Source: Fallopia convolvulus (taxonomy: Eukaryota > Streptophyta > Magnoliopsida > Caryophyllales > Polygonaceae). From it: a DNA stretch of 64,000 nt. Below are positions 56,465 to 64,000 of this stretch, piece by piece. Each line of letters opens with the position of its first letter. Within the stretch, counting starts at the first letter, position 1. Below the pieces are notes generated by a model. That model was not told where the DNA came from. It saw only the letters and a list, made by a program, of their open reading frames with translations, and did no database searches. Made by a program: the position numbers and the translations under genes. The DNA is taken from the NCBI GenBank assembly GCA_964016875.1, contig OZ024724.1, forward strand, positions 50,904,438 through 50,968,437. The letters run 5' to 3'.

Positions 56465-57965
56465 TGATGTTCGCATTTTTAGTATAGTTTTTGATAGGTT
56501 TTCTTTGCTTATTAGGTTTAGTTTAGGCTTAGTTTTGAGTATTTTTAGTTAGTTTTGCATAATTTTGTGAAAAGAGTGGAATCTACGCTATTTTGTGAAT
56601 TTTGCAGGTTTTAGCGAGGAAAGGAGTTGAATGGAGCTGAATTTGGAGCATTGCAGCGAAAGAAGGAGGAGTGCAAGATTGAAGAAGTCGAAGCTCGAGA
56701 GTTCAAGAGGAAGTGTTGAAGAAAACAAAGCCCAGGCTCGTTAACGAGGTTGTGAGGGCTCGTTAACGAGGCCACGAAGAGAAAGATTTCGAGTATTATT
56801 TTATTATTCACCGATCCTGAGCGGGAATTTATTTTCATATCGGTTGAGTATCTTTTTAGAATCTTTTGGGGTTGTTAGAATATGTATTTTAGGTCTTAAT
56901 ATCTTTTTAGATTTTATTTCTATCTTTTAGAGATTGTTTCTATCTTTTTAGAAAAGTTTATATCTTTTAGCCTTTTTAGTTTTTAGCTTTTTAGTATAAA
57001 TACCCTTCTATCTAGCATAGAAAAGAGAGGCTTGATTTAGAGAAGTTTTAGAGAAGAGATTTTGAAGACGACCTAAGGGAAGAGAGAGAGATCGGATCGG
57101 AAGAGGATCACGAGGCTTGGTGGACGACGGTTGCCGAGTGGTCGTTGGTCGTGATTGTGGTTCGGTATTTTTATGTTTTTCGGTTTCTTCTGAATCTCTG
57201 TAAGACGATATTTTTCTTATTAATTTGAGTTTGAGTTTTGTTTCAATGTTTCTTTTTATTGAAGTTTGTAGTTTCTTAGTTATGATTAGTGAGTAGTTTA
57301 TTTTTCTAGGGTCGGGGTTAAGCCCGGCATAGTTGAGCATGTTTGATGAGTAAGATTGAGTGTTGAATGTCTTTTATCTTTTATTGAGATTGTTTGTTGT
57401 GCTTAATACTGAAACGAAAGTGGAGGTAATTTGAGTTTTTAACTTGATTGAAAGAGAAAGTTAGTAACTTGAAGGTTGATATTGTTTGAAAACGAAAGTT
57501 TCAAGATTTAGATCCAAAACAAGCAATTGAGTGAATTAGGATGCGAAAGTAGATTAATTTACTTGTTAAGTCAACGAAAGTTGATGACTCTATCTGTTTA
57601 AAGGCATGATCTTATCTTCTTACGAATTCTTATGCTTAGCTATGTTGTGGTGTCCCTTGTCCTAGATTTTTGCTTTATTTGAATTATCTCTGGTAAATCT
57701 TCGTTGCTGAGTACTTGCCTCGGTACCGAATTTTAATTAGAATTTTATTAGGTCGTTAGTTAATATTTTTGTGTTCGGTGGCTCGGTAACGATCCTGACA
57801 ACATCGTTAACGAGGCATCTCGTGAGTGTTTTGTTTAATTTTGTTTGATTTTTGTTAGATTGATAGACAAACAACCTTGCTTCCTGTGGAACGATCCTGA
57901 CTCCACTGTACTCAGCGGGGTCTTGACTTACAAATTTATTTGTTGGCCGAGAAACCCTATCAACA
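56465..57965 (+). repeat. Athila-C 3' LTR (1501 bp)
   Basis: Full-length LTR with promoter text AGTATAAATACCC near 56990-57005, which the 5' LTR has lost. It lacks a 10-bp TTTTGTTTAG segment present in the 5' LTR. The U5 stem-loop is at about 57898-57922. Confidence 0.93.
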
Positions 57966-58019
57966 AAGGACACGAGCTTTATTCTACCGGGAGTCGCTTT
58001 GAACATTTTTCATGAAACT

Positions 58020-59446
58020 TGATGTTCATGTTTCTAGTATAGTTTTAGGTGTTTTCTTAGGCTGTTTAGTTTAGTTTTAGTGAGTTTAGTTTTAGTTTTG
58101 TGTTTTTTTGGATAAGCTTACATATTTTGTGAAAAGTATGGAAGCTACTCCTTTTTGTGTTTTTCTTAGGTTTTTGAAGCGGAGAAGAGCATTTACGAGC
58201 AAGCTAGAGTCAAGTGGTGGATGGTGGAGTGCATAGAGGAAAGAGAAGAAAGAATACGTCTTGAATATTCCGTTGAAGTCCAAAGAGAAGCTATGAAGAG
58301 TGTACAAAAACCCAAAACAGAGAGCTCGTTACAGACCTGTGAGGGTCGGTCCGAGGAATTCAGCAAGAGTCTACCGACCCTGTGCAGGTCGTTATCGAGG
58401 TGACCTGTGTCGGTAGGCGGCGCCGACTTTCGAAATATCTATCTTTTATCTCGTAATCTTTTAAGTTAGGAAAGTTTTTATCTTCTAGGATCCTTGTTAG
58501 ATAGTTTCTCTTAGTATAAATATCCTGTTTTAGTTCAAGTTTAGGAGGTTAGTTATTTCATTTGAAGAGAACTCGTTAGTTTTGGAGAAAGTTTGGATAG
58601 AGAGGGAGGGAGTCGAGATCATTGTTCTCTTGTTCGTTGATTTCAAGCTTGGTTGTGTTCGAAAGACAAGATTTTTATATTTTCAAGTAAGTTCTTATTT
58701 CAATGTTTTCATTCAATTTAGTTGTTTGTTTTATTTCAATCATGAGTGAGTAGTTTACTTTTCCAGGATCGGGGTTGAAACCCGACATAGTTATGCATGA
58801 TTGAATGTATGTGTTGAATGTTTGATTGCCTTTTATGCTTTAACTACTTGTTTTGTGCGTATACTTATATGAAAGTCGAAGTAATTTGAGTTTATCGCTT
58901 GATCGAAAGAGAAAGTAGTGAACTTGAATGTTGATATTGTTCGATAACGAAAGTTTCGAGCTTTGGATCCAAAACTAAGTAGAAAGTGAATTGATTTATG
59001 AAAGTTGATTGATTTGCTTGATTAGGTCAACGAAAGTTGATAGATTTATCATTAAGGCACGATATTTATTCTTCGCACTAGTTCGTATGCATGATTATGT
59101 CATGGTAAACCTTTATCCTAGTTGTTTTTGCATTTGTATTACCTTCGTTTTTACTCACGTACAGACTCATTACCGATGCACACAGGTCGGTACCGAGCCT
59201 GCAATTAATTCGTCTTGTTTCCTTAGTTTTAGTTGAAACCCAGCGTCGTTATCGACCCTGACAAGGTCGGTACCGAGGGCTGTCGTAGCCTTGTTTGTTC
59301 CTGTTTTGCTTTATTTTTGTGTTTTCTTGCTTTCATAGTTTAGTAATCAAACAACCTTGCTTCCCGTGGACGATCCTGACTTCACTATACTCAGCGGGGT
59401 CTTGACTACAAATTTATTTGTTGTCGAGTTAAATTGACCCTCAACA
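58020..59446 (+). repeat. Athila-D 5' LTR (1427 bp)
   Basis: TGATGTTCATG...GACCCTCAACA. It carries AGTATAAATATCC near 58511-58524 and the U5 stem-loop near 59381-59403. GGTCGGTACCGAG motifs lie at 59190-59280. Confidence 0.88.
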
Positions 59447-59449
59447 AAT

Positions 59450-59467
59450 TGCCTCCGTTGTCGGGGA
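59450..59467 (+). other. Athila-D primer binding site, mutated
   Basis: TTGCCTCCGTTGTCGGGGA-type text, with several changes from the tRNA-Asp site of Athila-C. Priming is probably impaired. Confidence 0.7.
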
Positions 59468-59562
59468 AGCAAAAGTGTTTGTTTGAGTACTCGTGGGTCT
59501 GGGAATAGCCCGAGCCCGTTTTTGTTTTTTATTTCGTTTTCTTTTGTCTGTTTCCTTAGCTT

Positions 59563-61228
59563 ATGCCCGCAGGACGTCGCAGGCTCGAGTTTGATAACAT
59601 TGGTTATAATTTTGAACCTGAGCGTTTCCTCCACCGCAGAAGAAGAGAAAACCAGGCCATGGTGATGACTCCTGAAGAGATGGCTCAACAGATGATTGCG
59701 CTCCAAAGGCAGCTCGAAGCCACACGATTGGAGAAAACCGCCCTACAAGAGCAACTTAATGCCTATCCGAGGAATGTCAAATAATACATGCATCCAGAAC
59801 TGAGGGTGCCAAAGTCTGCAATCGTGCTTCCGGAGATAGAGAAGACTTTTGAGATTAAGTCTCAATTCATATCCTTAATAAAACGGGCTCAGCTTGAAGG
59901 GAAACCTATTGAGTGCCCTATGGAACATATTAAAATTTTTCTTGATTTATGTGACATTATTGTTGATGAAGGCGTCTCTCTAGAATATGTTCTGTTAAAA
60001 GATTTCAAGTGGTCTCTTACAGGAAAGGCCCTGAGTTGGTTGGAGAGCTTACCTCCTAAGTCTATCAGGACTTGGAAGGCTTTGTATGATCACTTTCTAA
60101 CAAACTTTTTCCCTCCTGCTAAGACAACGGAGTTGCGAAAGCGTATCACATCCTATCACCGGCTGCCTAATGAGACCTTTGTGGAGACGTGGGAGAGATT
60201 CAAGGAGATGCTCAGACAGTGCCCCACCCATGGGCAACCACCATATGTGCTCCAAGAAATCTTCTTCCAAGGGATTAATGATGAAACGAAGAACTGATCA
60301 ACATGCACACTGCTTGCGGTTTTATTGAGATGGATCCCACCACTGCATGGGAGTTGCTTGACAAACTGACCAATTACGATGCCATGTATGGGACCTAGCA
60401 GCCACCACAGCCACAAAAACGTCTCTACATCCCAAATAAAGACGAAGTTGATCCTGAAGTCAAAAATCAATTTATCCAGGATGAGATCAACCGTCTGAAG
60501 AAACAGGTAAGTTTTTGAAAACCTCTCAAAATTGTCAAGAGTGTGGCTCTTCTGCCCATAGTACTTCTGCTTGCACTAACATCAAGCAGGTTAGAGCCGT
60601 TGAGACATATGTTGAGATGAATTATATGAGAGGGCGGTACAGAAATCCTCCTAATTATGACAGGCCAAACAACTACCTGGCTTGGGGGAATCAAAATCAC
60701 AATCAAAACTATGCAGCCCCTCCTTCAGATAGACGGTCCGCACCATATCGACCTCCAAGCTATCAAGAAACGCCCTCATGGGTGAATGGACTCCATGAAG
60801 GGATCAATGGAGTGAAAAATGAAATCAATGGAGTACGTTTTGACCTAAAAGGTGTAAAAGCACAGTTGGGAGAGATTGAGACATGGAGAAAGAATGTAAA
60901 CTCCCAACTAGGCAACCTAGCTGCACAAATTCCGAGACCGCACGGGCAACTCTCAGGCCATCCCAACGAGAACCCTAGAGGACATATTGTGGCCGTACAC
61001 CTCAGGAGCGGAAAGATGCTACCAGATCGTGCCAAAGCCAAAGAAAAGGACCCCGATGATGAAGAAGACGCCGCGGCCAAGATCGGTAACGTGCCAAAGA
61101 GGGTCGTTACCGAGCCTAAAACACTCGGTACCGATGCTACCAGGCTCATCACCGACCGCAACCCAGGTAAGTTCTCTACACCGAACCACTCTCTTAGTCC
61201 CAGGCTCGATACCGACCCCACCAGGGTT
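59563..61228 (+). pseudogene. gag: Athila-D gag, broken
   Basis: It starts MPAGRRRLEFDNIGYN at 59563. Stops and shifts: TAA at 59782-59784 (a CAA codon in Athila-A), a frameshift near 60295 giving TGA, a TAG near 60397, and another shift near 60515. The capsid core (FFPPAKTTELRKRITSYHRL, CPTHGQPPYVLQEIFFQGIN), the zinc knuckle CQECGSSAHSTSAC and PYRPPSYQETPSWV are clear. The GTEPTR/GTDP-type linker leads into the inverted repeat at 61229. Confidence 0.88.
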
Positions 61229-61325
61229 GGTACCGATCCTTCTGCAACACCGATCGACCCGATTGATGAGGTGGTGCTTCCGGGTCGACAATCAGGTCGA
61301 TCGGTGTTGCAGAAGGATCGGTACC
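61229..61325. repeat. 37-bp inverted repeat at a deletion junction in Athila-D
   Basis: Arms 61229-61265 and 61289-61325 are complementary at 36 of 37 positions, with a 23-bp spacer. Each arm starts or ends with the GGTACC of the family palindrome. The sequence then jumps directly into protease text (GATTTGGGAGCCAGC), so the segment coding the protease N-terminal part, present in Athila-C at about 50890-51250, is missing. Confidence 0.93.
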
Positions 61326-62182
61326 ATGCGATTTGGGAGCCAGCGCCAATTTACTTCCCTTATCGATATGGTCGAAAGCTAACATGGGACCTTTGGAACA
61401 TGTGGATATGAGGTTGTACATGGTAGATGGATCTAGTGTAAAAGCTACAAGAGTCGTTGATAATTTTCCCATTCAAGTGGGAAAATTCTTCATACCAAAC
61501 GACTTCATCGTCCTCAATATGCCTGAAGACCCTCTAGTGCCCATCATTCTAGGCAGGCCATTCCTTGCTACTGCAGGTGCTCGATTTGATGTTCGAAAAG
61601 GATTCCTCACCTTTGACATAAGAGAGGAGCGAGTCGAGTTCAGCCTTAATTAAGATGCCAATGACACGGCCGCAGCAGCACAAATTGAGACGTCCCAGCC
61701 GGAGCTCGACATTGCTAAGCCCGTAGTACCCCTTCCAATCAAAAATGATCATGAAAGCGCTACTAAGGAAGCTACCAACCCCCTTGGGTCGGTACCAAGC
61801 ATTTCGTACAACAATATGATGAGGGAGGCGCATTTTGGCACAACACCGAGGGAGGCTTTAATTCAGACTGGTCGATAACAACCTCAACTGACTCGATGTC
61901 GACACCCTCACTAACAGATCAAGTTGAGTATTCTAACTCTAGATTCACTATCATTGGTTATGATTATTCCCTATATCATATTCCTACACCATAACCTACT
62001 ATTAATGTTATAGATGAGTCGAAACCTCCTTGGTTTTCGGAGTTCATTAACCCTTGTGTAGGAATACCGAGCATACTGTTAGAAAATGAGGGGCCGAATT
62101 TAGTGAGAAGAAATAACAATGCCTTTACCACTGAGTACGGGGTTTTCCACGACCCCGACAAAGCTGAGAAGGAGCCACCTTG
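61326..62182 (+). pseudogene. Athila-D protease (N-truncated) and tail
   Basis: It begins within the active-site block (DLGASANLLPLSIWSKANMG), then IILGRPFLATAGARFDVRKG, with a stop at 61651-61653. The family-specific tail continues in pieces with further stops and shifts: SKPPWFSEFINP and ILLENEGPNL are recognisable (about 62020-62100). It ends near TGA/TAG codons at about 62182, where the post-pol region begins. Confidence 0.8.
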
Positions 62183-63263
62183 ATTAGCCAGGAAAATACG
62201 TCGGGCTAACGACGTTAAAAATAGCGCTTACGGAAGGCAACCCGGTTTTAGTTTAGTTTTCTTTTCTTTTTTAGTTCTTTTTCTTAGATTTCTTCTGATT
62301 TTTTAGTAGTATAGAAGTTTACGGGATAGGATATTTTTGAGCTAACATGTCACAGAAGTCGGGCACGATAAGGCGCTGGAAAATGAGTCGTCCAGGCTCG
62401 GTATCGAGCTGAAAGAGTCGGTACCGACATGAGACAAACCCAGATTCGGCGACGCGTGACAAGGTAAGTTTTCTAAACCTAAAAATTCCACCTTCCTTGC
62501 CTCTCTTCCCACGCCGTCACTTGCCCAAAAACCTTCATAAACTCTCTCAAGCCTCAAAATCCCACATCAAAATCTCAACCAAACTCTCAAAACTCCAATC
62601 GATTTCCACTCGGATTCTCACCGCTGTCGACCGCACACCCACCCCCTCAAATCCGCACACTCTCGATATCGAAAAACACCTCGTGTGTTCGCTACCGAAG
62701 CTTCAAGCCCTAGTTACCTTTGCAATCCAATTCTCGTTCTTCAATTCTACAAGTCTACGATATATTTTTAAACCCTAAACTCTTTTCTTGAAGATTCATG
62801 GTAATTTGGGGTAATTTTCATATGTTGATCCTTGTGTGAATTCGAGATTTCGTGTGCTACATTGCATCGTGCTTCCATGCCTCTATGTTGATGATTCATC
62901 TTGTTTGATTTTTGGTTCTTCTTGCTAGGTTTGCATTGAATTTTCATGATGAAAGGCATGAAGAAACTTGTTCTTGAATTGCATGATTTCACCATGATTT
63001 TTGGAAATTGTTGGCATGATTAGATAGGGCTTTTGAGCAAGTATGGGGTTGCATGTACTTGATTGAGTGTTTTTTAGTGGAATTGTGCTTGAAATTGTGC
63101 TAAATTTTCGAAAGTTTGGGATTTGGGATTTGGAATCACTCGCGCATATGTTCTCGCCCAGGCTTGTTATCGACCTGTGAGGGTCGGTAACGACTTGAGA
63201 TTGTCCAGAACCTGTGCTAAACCTAGAGACCTCGATACCGACCCTATTGGGTCGGTACCGAGG
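62183..63263 (+). other. Athila-D post-pol hairpin and ORF1 leader
   Basis: The hairpin is at 62224-62244 (CGGAAGGCAACCCG, one stem change). The leader holds a donor at 62464, AAGTATGGGGT near 63040 and TCGATACCGACCC...GGGTCGGTACCGA palindromes (63231-63262). ORF1 itself is not reached, because the Athila-E LTR interrupts. Confidence 0.7.
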
Positions 63264-64000
63264 TGTTGACGGGTGTTTTCTTGACTGATCTGGACAACAA
63301 ATAAATTTATAAGTCAAGACCCCGTTGAGTATAGTGAAGTCAGGATCGTTCCACGGGAAGCACTGTCATTTGTCTATCAACTACTAAAAATAAAACAAAG
63401 CAAAACAGAACAGAACACCTACGACCAACCTTGTAACGACTTTGTCAGGGTCTTTAACGAACCTGGATACACTAAGAATGCAGATTAACGACTAAAAACT
63501 CAAGTTCAGTACCGAGGTAACAAATCTGAATAACGAGTATAACGAAAACAAATTCAATTAAGAATAAAAACCTAGGACAAGGCTTACCACAACACAGTCA
63601 TGCATATAAACTTGTAAGAAGATAAAGATCATGCCTTTAAAAAGATATATTCATCAACTTTCGCTGATTAGCAAGCAAATCAATCCATTCTCATAAATCA
63701 ATTCACTCAATCACTTGTTTTGGATCCAATGCTCGAAACTTTCGTTATCGAACAATATCAACATTCAAGTTAATAACTTTCTCTCTCGATCAAGTTAAGA
63801 ACTCAAATTACCTCGACTATCGTCTAGGCATAAGCACAACAAGCAATCTAAAATAGATAAAAGGCATTCAACACATTAACTTACTCATCAAACATGCATA
63901 ACTATGTCGGGTTCCAACCCCAACCCTAGATAGAAAAACTACTCACTACTCATAGTAATAAAACAAACAAATTCAATAAGAGAAAACAATGAAAATAAAA
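63264..64000 (-). mobile_element. Athila-E LTR, minus strand, partial
   Basis: On the plus strand it begins TGTTGACGGG, the complement of an LTR end CCCGTCAACA. It is followed by the complement of the shared U5 text (AAATTTATAAGTCAAGACCC, then CGTTGAGTATAGTGAAGTCA). The homology to Athila-C and Athila-D LTRs continues to the window end (complement of GATATTGTTCGATAACGAAA near 63750). It is inserted in the opposite orientation in Athila-D. Confidence 0.88.

Larger units (their letters stand above)
47841..57965 (+). mobile_element. Athila-C: non-autonomous Ty3/gypsy element (gag, protease, ORF1; no RT or integrase)
   Basis: LTRs start TGATGTTCGC (47841, 56465) and end TATCAACA (49103, 57965). 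A perfect 5-bp duplication AAGGA flanks it (47836-47840 and 57966-57970). Order is PBS, gag, protease, short tail, post-pol hairpin, leader intron, ORF1, 3' non-coding region, PPT. RT, RNase H and integrase (about 3.5 kb in Athila-A) are absent between 51886 and 51928 without a scar. By eye the shared LTR sequence has about 11 substitutions in about 1250 bp (0.9%), roughly 0.3-0.4 million years at 1.3e-8. It is inserted 54 bp upstream of the Athila-D LTR. Confidence 0.93.
58020..63263 (+). mobile_element. Athila-D: second non-autonomous Athila element, 3' end interrupted
   Basis: The 5' LTR is 58020-59446 (TGATGTTCAT...CTCAACA), followed by a mutated PBS, broken gag, a partial protease, the family-specific tail and the post-pol hairpin. 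The ORF1 leader with donor AAG|GTAAGT (62463/62464) then runs up to 63263, where a minus-strand LTR begins. RT, RNase H and integrase are absent at the same point as in Athila-C. It is much more degraded than Athila-C. The 5' flank is AAACT (58015-58019); the 3' end is beyond the window. Confidence 0.88.

Overview
This is a plant nuclear window, almost certainly from a eudicot with a repeat-rich genome. It holds one recognisable host gene with spliceosomal introns (a secreted GDSL esterase/lipase). The rest is mostly nested transposable elements: Ty3/gypsy of the Athila and Tat types, Ty1/copia, hAT, Mutator-like, Stowaway and Tourist. I cannot name the species from sequence alone. Nothing indicates a prokaryote.

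Layout. (1) 1-20176: Athila-B, an old Athila-type element whose 5' end lies outside the window. It is split by a younger Athila-A (1343-12831). Athila-A carries a 933-bp solo LTR (2667-3599) inside its own 5' LTR. (2) 20262-31412: a Mutator-like MITE is abutted by a Ty1/copia element (21198-31412). The copia leader holds a hAT element (21784-25514), and that hAT holds a 2560-bp LTR insertion (22655-25214). All of these insertions are bounded by target-site duplications. (3) 31925-43981: a GDSL esterase/lipase gene in four exons. Its second intron is about 8.9 kb and is filled by a decayed Tat-type element on the minus strand, which is itself broken by an Athila fragment. Intron 1 carries a Stowaway MITE and a SINE-like stretch. 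(4) 43982-47840: intergenic DNA with a Tourist-like MITE and a degenerate minus-strand reading frame. (5) 47841-57965: Athila-C, with a perfect target-site duplication. (6) 58020-63263: Athila-D, cut by a minus-strand Athila-E LTR (63264 to the window end).

How the parts relate. The five Athila copies share LTR ends (TGATG...CAACA), a tRNA-Asp-type primer site where that site is visible, a U5 stem-loop, a long 3' non-coding region with conserved blocks, and a post-pol hairpin. Their coding content differs in a complementary way. Athila-A has gag, protease, RT, RNase H and integrase but has lost the ATHILA ORF1. Athila-C and Athila-D keep gag and protease but lack RT, RNase H and integrase at the same place; Athila-C still has a nearly open ORF1. 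This looks like an autonomous/non-autonomous partnership. All of them, and the solo LTR, are sprinkled with short CpG-containing palindromes (TCG-N4-CGA) whose core differs from element to element. The copia element appears to start gag inside its 5' LTR and to splice out its primer site and leader.

All alignments, divergence counts and splice predictions were made by eye.
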